A stretch of DNA of 64,000 nt from Anastatus disparis (Eukaryota; Arthropoda; Insecta; Hymenoptera; Eupelmidae). The translations under genes were made by a program, and so were the position numbers. The stretch's first letter is position 1. The number at the start of each line of letters is the position of its first letter. Below the pieces are notes generated by a model. The model was not told the DNA's origin and did no database searches. It was given only the letters and a program-made list of their open reading frames with translations. Of the stretch, positions 23,204 through 36,644 are shown one piece after another. The stretch is from contig JAFFSR010000264.1 of NCBI GenBank assembly GCA_017163975.1, positions 3,472,001 through 3,536,000 on the forward strand. Direction: 5' to 3'.

Positions 23204-24800
23204 ATGTTGATAGTGCCTAAATTAATCACCTTACCGGATTTCGGTGAACCGGCTTCCAAACAAAATCCTGTAAATATAAATAAATAAATTTAATTATAAA
23301 TAACCCTTTAAATTTTTTAAAAAATTTATATTTTTTTTAGTTGTTACAAAAATTAGGTGCTCTTTATGTTAAATCATTCAATGAAACGATTAAAGGAAAT
23401 CTTGCGGAAGTTATAAAAAATATACTGTCTGTTTATTTGACATTAGTTAGTGGTGATAAAATTGAATTAAGAGGCGGTCGGAACCAAATCGGTGACTTAG
23501 TTCGGTGCTTGTAATAAATGCTTATAATAATTTATTCATTTATTAATATGGTAAAAATATAGTCATTTCCTCTAGTCATGTATATAAAGAATAATTTAAA
23601 ATAGTTAAAGCCACAAAAATATACAGAATATTGTTATAAAGCGAAAAATGCCACCTAACAATCGACACGACAGTTTTTTGCATGCGGTATATGTCAAGTC
23701 AGTTTGATATTTGTAATAAATGCTTATATTAATTTATTTACTTATTCATATGGTAAAAATATAGTCATTTCCTCTAGTCATGTATATAAAGAATGATTTG
23801 AAATAGTTTAAGCCATAAAAATATACAAAATATTATCGTAAAGCGAAAAATGCTGACTTGATATATACCGCAAGTCACCGATTTGGTTCCGACCGCCTCT
23901 TAAGAATAAAAGATGTTAAAATTAGTTTTCTAACAGTTCCTGTTGGAATCGTTGGTATTGAAAATCATAAAATATATTCTACTGAATGTCGACAAAGAGT
24001 AACTATTTACAAAGGTAAATTTAATGCTCTTGTTGGATGGTCGTTTAATGGCAGGAGACAAGAACCATTAGAGAAAAGTTTAGGAGAAGTTCTTGGAATG
24101 GTCAAAATAAGATTCATCTTAAGTTTCATTTAACTTAAATAATAATTTTATTATTAATAATAAAATATTTTCAGTCTAAGCTATGTCATCGGCATGATTT
24201 AAATCCTTCAGAATTAGTTAATTTAAAAGAACACGAATAGAAATGAGGTTAATATTTTTCTATTGTAAAAGGTCAACGTCTTATTAGAATGCTCTTAATG
24301 ACCAGAAGAAAATATCCTATAGCTATCAAAAGATCTGGATGGAAATAAAGAGGGGATCAATTTAGTGATTTAGGTATTTTATTGAGAAGTGTTAGAGATG
24401 ACCATACTGCAACAGTAAGAATGATATCTAAATATATAAAATTTTAATTTAATATATAAAATTTTAAAGACTACTTAATATTTTAATTTTTTGCAGAATA
24501 ATTCATTACATTTTGTAACTGATGGATCAGCAAAATTAATGTTTACATATAGAAAAGTTTTATATTGCGTACCAATTATTTTAATGTTAAAATGTTTAAT
24601 GAATGTATCAGATATATATATTTATAATGTTTTAACTGCTGGTTGTGATGATAATGTATACTATCAAAACTGTGTATTAAATATGTTGAGGACAGTACAT
24701 CAAGGAGATTTACATACTGATGAATAATGCAAGTATATATTCGAAAAATGTTTAGAATAGAGTTCACTCAGCTTCCTTTAAATGCTTTTAGGATCAGTGA
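23204..24800 (+). pseudogene. Pseudogene of RNA polymerase I subunit RPA2 (N-terminal half)
   Basis: Exons 23204-23269, 23341-24106 (after removing the MITE at 23471-23899 and one TTAA), 24175-24414 and 24497-about 24800 give the N-terminal part of the second-largest Pol I subunit, which builds the polymerase clamp side and lobe in the nucleolus. Visible blocks are LPDFGEPASKQN, the KSFNETIKG segment, ECRQRVTIYKGK, GWSFNGR, SKLCHRHDLNP, RLIRMLLMTRRKYPIAIKR, GDQFSDLGILLRSVRDD, LHFVTDGSAKLMFTYRKVL and VLNMLRTVHQGDLHTDE. Introns are retained, so this is a segmental copy rather than a retrocopy. Lesions: four in-frame stops in the third exon (three around 24238-24252, one near 24347) and a donor mutated from GT to AT at 24107. 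The catalytic half is absent. A functional gene must exist elsewhere. Confidence 0.8.
23471..23899. mobile_element. MITE with TTAA duplication inside the RPA2 pseudogene
   Basis: A 429-bp element with about 30-bp TIRs starting GAGGCGGTCGGAACCAAATC, flanked by TTAA (23467-23470 and 23900-23903). Inside are two direct copies of about 190 bp (starting near 23508 and 23710), each ending in a GCGAAAAATGC motif. Removing the element and one TTAA rejoins the RPA2 frame exactly (KIE-L-RIKDV). Confidence 0.9.
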
Positions 24801-25209
24801 AGAAATTGAATTTTTAAGATTGCCGACTGAACCAAATCAAATGTTGTCTTTGACAGCATTTAGTAATTAATTAATTAAATTTTAATTAAAGAATTTAAAA
24901 ACATTTAGATTCTTAAAAATAATATGAAAATTGTGAATTGTGGAATGATTTTTTATGAAAAATTTTAATAAAACAAATATTTTCTTGTTTTATTTTTTTA
25001 ATATGTTGTATTTTCAAGTTTTTATAAAGTTTTTCATAAACTTTTAAATATATAGTGCTGAATAAACTTTAATATTTTAGAAATAAAGCAACAATTAGTA
25101 ACATTTTTATAAATGCATATGTATATATGAATTTTATATCTCTTTTATAAAGTCTAGGTAGTAGTTAATGAAATGTCGTATTGTGAAGATATCAGTTAAA
25201 ATAAATTAG

Positions 25210-25314
25210 TTTCAAATTATTGCTCCAATTGAATGTGATCATATGGCATGTTGTACCAACTGTGAGAAACAAATGTCAGAATGCCTAATTTGTAGACAGT
25301 ATGTGGTGTGGTAA
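25210..25314 (+). pseudogene. Terminal RING-finger exon fragment
   Basis: After an AG at 25208-25209 an open frame of 34 codons reads to TAA at 25312. It contains IECDHMACCTNC, then SECLICRQYV, which is the second half of a C3HC4 RING (C-x-H-x2-C-x2-C ... C-x2-C) at the protein C-terminus, as in IAP- or Mind bomb-type ubiquitin ligases. The first metal-binding pair should lie on an upstream exon, which was not found. It may be an orphan exon of a decayed gene; the spacing of Cys and His makes chance unlikely. Confidence 0.5.
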
Positions 25315-25390
25315 ATAAAATTTTACAAACTTCTTAATTGTCCCTACAATTTTTTATTATATATATTACAATAAATATCTTTCCATATAA

Positions 25391-25574
25391 TTTTTACTTT
25401 ACTTATTATTATTCCTAATACATTTTATTTTCTTTTTTCAATAATAAAAATATAATTTCCATATTACATGTTTCTTAACAATTTTTTACTTTACTTATTA
25501 TTATTCCTAATACATTTTATTTTCTTTTTTCAATAATAAAAATATAATTTCCATATTATATGTTTCTTAACAAT
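25391..25574. repeat. Tandem duplication, 92-bp unit
   Basis: Two nearly identical copies starting TTTTTACTTTACTTATTATT at 25391 and 25483. Confidence 0.95.
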
Positions 25575-25706
25575 GTTGAAATTTGCATTGTTGCGATGCA
25601 ACGAAAACATTTTTTTAATTTTTATATTTAGCTGGAATTGTCGAAATATTTGTGTAATGTCATTCTATGATTTTTTTAATGTGAAAATTCAGTTTATTGT
25701 TACATA

Positions 25707-27480
25707 TCCTCTTTTAAAAAAACGATGGCCGGATGTTGTGAAACATTTTATACTAAGAACGTGATTGGTGCGTTGAATAGAATTATATGATTGGCGAAAA
25801 ACGAGATTTGATTTACTATAATATGCTTAAATAAAATCATCGATTTAGAATTTAATAATTAAAATCATTGATAAAATAATTAAATTATTATTATTTAGTT
25901 ATAGTTTGATTTTTTAAATAAAATTATTAGTATAATCATCGCTCACTTCCGCTCACAAAAATTCCTTTTGTGTGAAGTTGTCGAGAGTGCGAAGTACCGC
26001 TCTATATTCATTTGTTATTGTATATTTCAAATTAGAACTTGGTAACAATTTAATGCCATTTACTTCTGAATTCTCTTTTTAAAAATTGTACTATAAAATA
26101 GTATATTAAGCAATAAATTTAGAAAATACAGATGTCATGAACTTTTTATCTTATAACAATATCATAAAATATTTATCTATGAGCCTGGCAAGTAATTCGG
26201 TAAATTTAAAATGAGATTTAAAATATTTCGGAATATTTTAAAATAAATAATAAAAAAAACCGATAAGTAATACAATTTCGATAATATAATTTAGTATATA
26301 AAATATTTCTAGATTGACAGCTTAAAATTTTTTTTTCAAAAATATAGTATATTTGCCTAAAATTTACTATTTTTAAAAGTTTGTTTATTTAATTTCAAAA
26401 TTTAAATTGAATCACGCTTAGAATAAACAGTTTCTCTGCAAAATAAAATTAAAAATCTTTTGTTTGAAAGAATGATATAATTACTATAATTAAGAAAATA
26501 TAAATTAGAATTTTTATTTTTATTTGTATTTTAAAAATAAGAACGATATACATATCGTTAAGAATTGATTTGAACTATTTTATTTTTATATATTTTATGG
26601 ATTTCATATTGTTGAAAATATTAATTTTTAAATAACTTCATTCATTAGTTATTGAGAATTTAGGATTCCAATAATACATATATAAATTTTTCTGGTACCA
26701 GAAATTAAAAATTTATAAATGCTAATGAATAAATTTATTTAAAAATTCATACCATCTAATGCATTTCTTTTCCTGAAATTTTGCACTAAAATGTGGAGAT
26801 AGTCAATATTTATGAGTGTAAGTGCAGAGTCCGTTTTATGTCTCCTTAAAATGTGAAATTTGAAGTGATAATAAAATTGGAAAAGTTGTTTTTATAAACT
26901 ACATTACATTGTATTGAAAAAACAGATGTTTTTAATCATGGATACTTTTCCATGACTATGTCTAGAGATTGATCTTGGAATCCTCTTAAGATATATCTTG
27001 AAATTCAAATACATTAGATTGATATTAAAAATTATGTGTATGAAAAGTTATGTATATGAAAAGTTATGTGCATGAAAAGTTATGTGTATGAAAAGTTATA
27101 TATTTGAAAAACAACTTTTGACTTTGTAATAATTTACGTTATTTAAATTTTGAAAGATTTAAGAAATGTCTAAAAAATAATTTAAAAGTTTACTATTTCT
27201 TCAATTTTTTAAAATAATAATAAGAATAATATATCTTTTAAATGAGATTCATTTTTCTCGAAGTTTTCCGTGTCTATAAATTCACTGATGCTGCGTAAAC
27301 TGCTCTGATACATTAGTATATAACATCAATTTCTTTACTGATGCTGATATTAGTATATATGAAATTATTATTATTTAATAATGAACAGAAAATAATAACA
27401 CTATATTAACAGTCAATCATTAAAAATTTATATACATTTAGATTAGATACAGGGCGCGCTTGCGCGCATGGATTTTCTAG
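25707..27480 (+). mobile_element. Non-autonomous Helitron, copy 1 (1774 bp)
   Basis: The 5' end TCCTCTTTTAAAAAAACG follows an A (25706). The 3' end has the hairpin core GGGCGCGCTTGCGCGC (27452-27467) and terminates in CTAG at 27477-27480, followed by T. There is no target duplication. These are the defining Helitron features (insertion between A and T, 5' TC, 3' hairpin plus CTRR). Two more copies in the window (53860 and 59674) define the ends independently. No coding capacity is seen. Confidence 0.92.
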
Positions 27481-27545
27481 TAAAATATAAAATACAGTGA
27501 ATGTCAATTAGGTTGAATCGCAATGATGCAAATTTCAATATCATG

Positions 27546-27681
27546 TTTTTTACTTAGATTTTATAATGACTTTTTTACTTAGATTTTATAATGACTTTTT
27601 TACTTAGATTTTATAATGACTTTTTTACTTAGATTTTATAATGACTTTTTTACTTAGATTTTATAATGACTTTTTTACTAT
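27546..27681. repeat. 25-bp tandem repeat
   Basis: About five and a half copies of a unit containing ACTTAGATTTTATAATGAC with a T-run, nearly identical to one another. Confidence 0.9.
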
Positions 27682-28884
27682 AATATAATATATAATACAT
27701 TATAAATAGGTCAGTCTTCAACAATAGTTAAAATTTTATTTTAAACAATAGAAAAGTGATTAGTGATTAATTAAAATGATTTATTCTTCACTATTCTTCA
27801 CGTAACCTTTTCGGAGAACGAACTCCTTTAAAAACTTTTGCTAAAGGCATATCTTCAACTTCTTCAACTCGCTGAATACAGCTCATATCACTACATAGTA
27901 TAAATAAGGGACCACCTACAACATAATAATAATTTTATTATATTATGTAACATTTTATTATTATTTTATTATGATATTACCTAATTTGCAAATATAAACT
28001 TACCAGTGTCAGATTTTACCACTCCAGTAACTTTTACACAATTCCCTTTTTTATAATTTACTAATGAGAAGTTTGTAATTTGAATTGTGATTTTATATAC
28101 CCCATCAGTAATGGCACCACAACCAAATGACATGCTCTGATTCCTACTTTCCGACAAAGCCAATGATGTTTTGATGAATCCTTGAATAACTAAAAAAAAA
28201 CAATTTATTTTTAGACCGATTCCATCTCGAATAATGCAGACCGACTGCACCTATCTCTCCGAACTGCTTAAAAATTTTTTATATTATTCTACTTTGAAAA
28301 TAAGCGTATAAGTATTTTTTTATTTTTCAATATCATCAAAAATGCAGTTTTTATGCACATTTTAAAAATGACTTATAAATTTTCAATTCTCAAAAATCGA
28401 AATTTTTTTTTTTTTTTTTAATCGTTTTTATCCCTGTAGTGATCTTTATAAATAAATTTAGGCTCGTTCAATGCTACAGAGGATGCTCTTTTAATTCCAC
28501 CGTCTTTTATTTTTTTTTACAAAAAAACGGAAGTGCAATTGCACTTTTTGTAAAAAATGAAAAATGCATTTTTCTCAAAAAAGCCATTTTTTTTTGTCTC
28601 AAATTTTTTTTATGGATAGGTAGCCTTAAGACCTATATTTTAATCGGTGTGGAATTTGGAATATTTTGGTTTAGTAAGAGATACAAAAAAAATTGAGAAA
28701 AAAATTTTCATATTTACATAACAGATGTATATATACGTAGATATCTAGATATACCGCTAGGTGGCTAAATATCGCATAGATAATTGAAGTGCCTTAGGTT
28801 TACTTAAGAAAGCAGCTATTCACGGTAGTTATCTTACATCTTTTATACCGTTTAATTTCTAGATATTGAGACTCATTTTGAAAT

Positions 28885-29124
28885 ATGTCTGAAACTTATT
28901 CCGAGAAGAGACGGAAGTTTCCAAATTTTTTCGGATCACGCAAAAAAATTGTTTATAATACCGCTACCAAATTTAGAATGTTGGAAAATTTAGCAGAACA
29001 TCTGCAGCAACATTTGCCTGACAAGGCGGTACATAGTTCTGATTATGTATGTTTCAACTGTTATAAACGCATCAAGAAAATTGAATCAACGAAAATTATT
29101 GATGCGATCGATTCAGATAATTAA
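28885..29124 (+). pseudogene. Truncated copy of the 280-aa accessory ORF
   Basis: Residues 1-79 are nearly identical to the ORF at 14055-14897 (start MSETYSEKRRK, Cys block CFNCYKR) and end at a TAA directly before the histone-derived insert. The basic C-terminal tail of the same ORF reappears at about 29665-29770, so the middle was replaced. Confidence 0.85.
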
Positions 29125-29162
29125 ATTTTATTTAGATTGATTTTATTAACAACCAAGTAAAT

Positions 29163-29782
<620 letters not shown>

Positions 29783-29795
29783 CGCAAAATTTATG

Positions 29796-29799
<4 letters not shown>

Positions 29800-29862
<63 letters not shown>

Positions 29863-29894
29863 GCACAACACCTATGAGTTGCATAAAAGCTATG

Positions 29895-29938
<44 letters not shown>

Positions 29939-29970
29939 GCACAACACCTATGAGTTGCATAAAAGCTATG

Positions 29971-30032
<62 letters not shown>
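29800..30032. repeat. (TA)n blocks with a repeated 50-bp spacer
   Basis: Three (TA)n tracts are separated by two copies of a spacer starting TGTACAGCACAACACC. The same spacer occurs once, inverted, at 13960-14020 in the related element. Confidence 0.9.
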
Positions 30033-30035
<3 letters not shown>

Positions 30036-30696
30036 GAAATGCGCTTACTCCTGAAATATTTGTTGTATCTATGACGTATTTACATTTATGTAAATATGAA
30101 AATTTTTTTCTCAATTTTTTTTATATCTCTTACTAAACCAAAATATTCCAAATTCCACACCGATGAAAATATAGGTCTTAAGGCTACCTATCCATAAAAA
30201 AATTTGAGACAAAAAAAAAATGGCTTTTTTGAGAAAAATGCATTTTTCATTTTTACAAAAAGTGCCATTGCACTTCCGTTTTTTTGTAAAAAAAAATAAA
30301 AGACGGTGGAATTAAAAGAGCATCCTCTGTAGCATTGAACGAGCTTAAATTTATTTATAAAGATCACTACAGGGATAAAAACGATTAAAAAAAAAAAAAA
30401 AAATTTCGATTTTTGAGAATTGAAAATTTATAAGTCATTTTTAAAAAGTGCATAAAAACTGCATTTTTAATGATATTGAAAAATAAAACAATACGTATAC
30501 GCTTATTTTCAAAGTAGAATAATATAAAAAATTTTTAAGCAGTTCGGAGAGATAGGTGCAGTCGGTCTGCATGATTTGAGATGGAATCGGTCACACATTT
30601 TTTATGAACTAAAGAAATTTTTTTAACGGGAGACTTATAAAATATTAATCTCTTAGTATTAACAAATAAATGTAATAAATGCAGCAAATTTTAAGT

Positions 30697-32369
30697 TTAA
30701 TTTTCAACTTCGATTTCATTTGTTGGTTCGGTTATGTATAATTTTTCGTTTACATTTAGATAATAACAAATATTTAAAATATTTTTCACCTCAACTATTT
30801 TTAAATCTTCTATTCTTTCGCATAAATAAATGGTAGGTACAAAGTCTTGGAGTAAGTTACATTTGAATATTTTTTTAGTAATACACTTTGATATAATAGC
30901 GTAATTAGTGCATTTAGAATTACAATCTTCACATGAATTTATACATAAACATTGACATAATCTTAAAAATATTTTAATAATGCCTTGATAAATAACATTT
31001 TCAGATATAAATTTTACACAAAAAGAATGCGTTTTTTTATCGCGAGCATAAAATTCGGTTTCATAATACTTACTATTTTTTAATAGTCTATAAAAGAAAT
31101 GACATTTATTTTCATCTACTGTTAAGCAACTGGTTTCAAAGGTATTTTGTACATAGTATGGGAGCTGCTGTACTTTCATATGAGTACCTATTATAAAAAT
31201 ATTTTCATCTACTTTCTTCAACTTACGGCAATGGGTGCCAGATTTTTCTATTGTTTTGCAATATTCATAAGCAAAGCTGTTTTGCCTGATTAGCTTATCC
31301 TTGATTTCGGATAAACATAGAAAAGTCGTTACTGCTGAACAAATTTGTAATTGAGGATTTTTCGAACCATGCACGTAACTCTTTAAGATACCATTAAAAT
31401 TTTCAAATCGAAAACACGACTGTACCCACAATGGTCCAAACTTCTTGACTTCATCTGGCAAATGTAATAGCAAGTGTACATTGCAAGTCATGTATTTTTG
31501 ACCATATAATTGTTCAAACTTGAAACGTATTCATTTAAAATGCGTCTCGAAATTTCTACCATCTTATCACTTATACTTGTATAATTTAAAAGACTTATTG
31601 CGTAAACCAATAGGATATGATGTTCAAAGTATCTAGCACTCATAAAATTTTCTAGAACTATTAAACTGTATACTAACAAAAAAGTTTTCAGCTCTGATGC
31701 TTTCCAATATGAGTAGTCCAAAATTTTTCGCGGTAATCTATTTACAAAATTCGGTGGCGACAAACAATTAATTTTTTCGTCAATTATATTAATAAAAGAA
31801 AGTAGAGAAAAAGGACGAGTACGATGATCTTCACCAAACCAAAGACCCATTAATTTTTTTGTCATGCCTTGAAAAACACAATGCATTGCGTCTATTGCTG
31901 TTGAGGCTATATAATCGTATAGTATTATATTCAAGAATGATGGTCCTTTGATACCTAAAAAAGGATTACGCAATGCAATGGCTTTATCAGCATGTTGTAA
32001 TGTTGCTTCTGTCGTCCTAATAGTACTATCTAAGGAAAAAGGATAAGTTTGGACATTTTCAATTCTCTTAGTTTCAATCTCACAAACAGGGCATCCATTT
32101 GTTCCATTGTATTGTTGCATATTTAAAAATTGAGCTTTCGCTGGTAAGTCACAGGTATTACTAATAATTAAACCTCGGACTCTAAAAGGATTAGCGGTAT
32201 CAGGACTTTCGAAATCAACGCCGTTATATAAATCTTGAAGATCTTTTTCAAAAGCTGATAAAAACAGATTTACTTTTGGCTTAATAGATCCAAACCATAG
32301 ACCTGCCACAATCGTGTTTTCTTTTTTAATTCGTAGGTTATATGGTAACTCGTTTATTGAAAGGTACAT
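30697..32369 (-). pseudogene. Tnp2-like (CACTA-type) transposase, frameshifted and N-truncated
   Basis: Two overlapping frames: 32369-31488 (293 codons) and 31491-30697 (264 codons). The first contains ENTIVAGLWFGSIKP, a CPVC zinc pair, DAMHCVFQGMTKKLMGLWF and WKASELKTFLL. The second starts YGQKYMTCNVHLLLHLPDEV, then GPLWVQSCFRFENFNG. This is the order of animal Tnp2/DUF4218-like transposases. The ATGA overlap is not translational coupling: the second frame continues upstream through LYGQK, so one small indel split a single ORF. The N-terminal third is missing, because the ORF begins directly at the shortened right TIR. It is the likely source family of transposase for the 508-bp-TIR elements. 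Confidence 0.7.
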
Positions 32370-33788
32370 TGGCGGTGGAATTAAAAGAGCATCCTCTGTA
32401 GCATTGAACGAGCCTAAATTTATTTATAAAGATCACTACAGGGATAAAAACGATTAAAAAAAAAAAAAAAATTTTCGATTTTTGAGAATTGAAAATTTAT
32501 AAGTCATTTTTAAAAAGTGCATAAAAACTGCATTTTTGATGATATTGAAAAATAAAAAAATACGATACGCTTATTTTCAAAGTAGAATAATATAAAAAAT
32601 TTTTAAGCAGTTCGGAGAGATAGGTGCAGTCGGTCTGCATGATTTGAGATGGAATCGATCTTTAATAAAATATATATTGAAATATTGTTATAAACTGGTT
32701 AAATATATATATATATATTAATAAAAAACAATATTTAAAGAAGAAAAGGCAGATATAATATTTACTTATGATTCCAGTAGCATTTACAATATTTTCAAAG
32801 TCGACCTCGGTGACAGTTTCTGGGTTTTTTTTTAATGCTCCTGGTTCCAATACATTCAACAACCGTGTGCTTTTGGATGATAATTTCAAACGGGATAACA
32901 TTTTTTGATTCATTATAAAAATTGGGTGCTATTGCTTTACATTGCCCGTTGTCAGTGTAAATAATCTGTAAAATAAGATGAAAAAAATTAATAAATAAAT
33001 AATAAATAATTATTTTAAATTGTATAATATATAAATTATATGAAATTTCAAACCTTGTTTATTGATATTAATGGCTCAATTTTTTGAATCAGCGGGTGTC
33101 CCCAGACTAAACAAGTGATTCTTTTAGAACCATTTGTTAAAAAAAATTTGAATAACATGAATTTCTTATTCTGTCCTACTTCTGAAGGGATCACCACTTC
33201 ATCAACATAAACTACAATTTCCCTGAAAAAATTTCAAAATTTTTTTTAGGTTAGATTTATAAAGCTAAATGAAATTATTTTTAAAAGCATTTTACATAAA
33301 AAGTTAGGAAAATTCTTATTTTATTAAAAACATTTTTTTAGGTTAGATTTATAAAGCTAGATTAAATTATAAAAGTTATGAAAATTTTTATTTTATTAAA
33401 AACATTTTTTTAGGTTAGATTTTTAAAGCTAAATTAAATTATTTTTAAAAGCATTTTTTTTACATAAAAAGTTATGAAAATTCTTATTTTATTAAAAACA
33501 TTTATTTATAAAAACATTTTTCATTTTTTTTTAATTAAAAAAACTGTTTATTTTTTAATAAAAAAAGATTTTTTCTATTTTTTTCATCAATTAAAATTGT
33601 TAAATTTTTTTACTAAAAAACTAAGAAATACGTTTGTACATTTTTCAAAAATAAAATATTGAATTTATCAAATAATAAGAATAAAATACAAAAACTAAAA
33701 GGAATAAAAATACAAAATTTACTCACGTTGTGATGTCTTTATCTCTTAATTCTTTGAGTTCCTTATCGGAGGTGAGAGGTAAATCCAT

Positions 33789-34365
33789 TTTTTTTAGATT
33801 AAAAATAAGAATATGAAGCACCAAAATTATTTAAAATAGCCAAATAAGAAGGATTTTAATCTCTGCAATGGCGTACGATGTGCTTTTTTCTTTAAGCAAT
33901 GGCACACGTAAATAATTGAATGTAGCCTGGCTATCTCTTCGGGACGAATAAGTTAGGCGCGCGCAATAGCGCTTTAGTATGAATATGCGCGTTGAGATTT
34001 TCTCTTGTTTTAAATTAAAACACACAATCCTAGCTTCTACACAACGTTTATACATCACGTGATCAGAGACATACAATCAAATCAATTATAAAACGAGGAC
34101 TCGCCAAACGTATCTCTTTTTTAAGAAAGGATTATAATATATTATTAATTATATTTTTATAATATTTCTGTTAAGTTTCATAGAGCAATGAAGCAATTTT
34201 TTGTTTATTTATATTCTTTGCTCTCTTAAACAATTGAATCGACTGTCAAAACAGTAATAATAATTTACTTTAAAATTTTTAAAGAGCAATGACAAAAATT
34301 TATAAGAATAAATATATTATCAAAATATTACAACTATCCATATAGGTAACGATAGTGTGGAAAAA
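33789..34365. other. Intergenic spacer between the OB-fold-like and MADF-type genes
   Basis: About 580 bp separate two minus-strand genes. The block at 33830-34110 is less AT-rich than its surroundings and could be the promoter of the OB-fold-like gene. No motif was recognised. Confidence 0.35.
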
Positions 34366-35655
34366 TTATTTTCTATTTACAAACAGCCTCAGCAATTCCA
34401 ACTTTTCTTTTTTATAGTCAGTTTCTAATTGTAGACGTTTTTTTTTGATTTTCTAATGTTTCGTTTACAAAATAGCTTCTTAATGCTGCTCCAGAAAGTT
34501 TTGGCTTTTCTATGAAAGAATGAAAGTATATTATATACAAGTAAAAAGTGTTAATATATAATAGCAGATAGTCTTCAATGAAATACTTACTACATTTTTC
34601 ATACGAGTCTCATTCATGTCAAAGTTAACATTTGATCCACTTGTGGATAAAGGTTTAATCCATGGCTTCTTGTGAAATATTTCATCTAGTTCCTTAATTA
34701 AATCAAATTATATCTAATGTAAAATTAAGTTTTTATATAAATTCAGAACTTTAAAAACTATAAACATACCTCATAAAATTCACAATAAGTAGGCTCCTTT
34801 CCAGTCTGAGCATTATTGTCTTTTACTTTTTTATAAGTTCTTTTTAAAGTATCCATTTTAACTGTGCATTGAGCAGAAGTAAAATTGTATCCTTGTTCTG
34901 ACATAGCTTTATTTATAATTGTCCAAAATTTATCATATGTTATTTTTTGTGAATCGTAATCTTGATTATGGTCTTTATATAACGTGATAAGAAGTTGTGT
35001 TGAAACTTCATCCCATTTAGCACGTTCATTAGCTGAAAAAAATTATAAATACTATTACATTCATTCATTTAATAATCATAGAATTATACTTGCAATTAAA
35101 TTTACTTTTTACGGGTTTGGCTGTTTGTGGAGGTACTGTTGGTGAAACATGTCTGTCTTCTGTTTGTAAACCATCTATATAAATATTATTTTCTTTTGAA
35201 GACGCTGAATTGATTTTTTTATATGATTCAAGAAGTTCTTTAGCAAATTCTTGATCTACAAATAAATATTATATATATATACTAGGGGGGGGGGGGTGGA
35301 CCCCTCCTGCTCGCTCCGCTCACCAGCCCCCATTATCGGTATATCATATTAATATAAAATGTAACATTTATGCATTTTTTTATATAAAAAATTTTTTATT
35401 ATAATATATTTTTATATTATACATAATATTATATAATTGTACATTTTTTATCAAATTTTTATTATTAACATAGAAACATGAAAAGAAATACATCATATTA
35501 ATTATTTATGTAAAATATCTGAAAAAAATTATTAATAAATTTTAATCATTATTCATAACATATAGACTAAGCTGGTTTTCACACCACCTTACGTTTTAAA
35601 TCTATTAGATTTTTATCATTGTGAATTTAATTAAAATTTTTTTAATATGAATTAA

Positions 35656-35698
<43 letters not shown>

Positions 35699-36100
35699 GA
35701 ATTTATAAATATTTTCACTTTTTCTTAATTTATATTATTTTTATTATTAATTTTCAATATATAATAAATATTAATGAAAAAGAAAATTTTCTAATAAAAT
35801 ATTTTTAAATCATAAATTTTTTAGTAAAATTCATTAATAGTATTATTTGATATATTTAAATGTATACTTAAGATTTTTAAGATTTAGAGGATTATTTTGC
35901 TATAATTCCTGTTTGATATAATATATTATTAATTTATTAATACTTAATAAATACATTATGTGCGGGGGTGCAGTGGAGGGGTCGCGGGGGTACTGTGGGG
36001 ATTCAGGAGGATTTAAATAAATAGATTTGCAGAGGTACCGCTTATGACGCGTTAGGTCTTTTTATTAGTGGAAGCCTTCGCCAGTAGCCATAAAAATCAT

Positions 36101-36187
36101 TTTTTTACACAGGGCGCGTACAGTGGGTACTTTACTCCCTCCCAGCGAAAAGTAAGGTACTCACTGTGCGCTGCCTGTGTAAAAAAA
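36101..36187. repeat. Hairpin A
   Basis: TTTTTTTACACAGGGCGCG pairs with GCGCTGCCTGTGTAAAAAAA; the apex region is ACTTTACTCCCTCCCAGCG. Confidence 0.8.
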
Positions 36188-36201
36188 TCGTATATTCTCC
36201 A

Positions 36202-36304
36202 CGGGAGCAAATGAAAAATCCCTTAAATCGTATGTTTGTCACCCTCGCCTTCGGCTCGGGTGACATTTAACATACGATTTAAGACATTTTTCGTTTTTAC
36301 TCCC
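36202..36304. repeat. Hairpin B with GC apex
   Basis: Arms GGGAGCAAATGAAAAATCCC and AAATCGTATG pair with the complement to 36304; the apex is CACCCTCGCCTTCGGCTCGG-like. Same design as the hairpins at 12.1, 12.9 and 19.1 kb. Confidence 0.85.
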
Positions 36305-36644
36305 TAGGTGAATAATATACTATTGTTTTATAATTTATATGTTTTATTTAAAATATAAAAAATATATATTAAAATTTAATTTTTTATATTATTTTAAATA
36401 ATTTAAGAAATTGTTTTTTATAATCATTTAAAAATAAGGAAAATAAATATTTTTTTTGTAAAATTTTTGTATTAATTCTAGCATTAATTAATTTTAATAC
36501 TATAAAATATATATTATTATGTTAAGTTTTAAGTCTTTAGATTTATAGAATTATTTTGTTATAATTCCTTTTTTATATTTTTTTTAGACTTGATTTTACA
36601 TCAAATATATTATTAATTTATTAACATTTAATAAATACATTATT

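Noticed and set aside
31488..31491. ATGA overlap of two ORFs that looks like translational coupling
   Set aside because: The second frame continues upstream with family-typical residues, so it is a frameshift within one former transposase ORF, not an operon-like arrangement.
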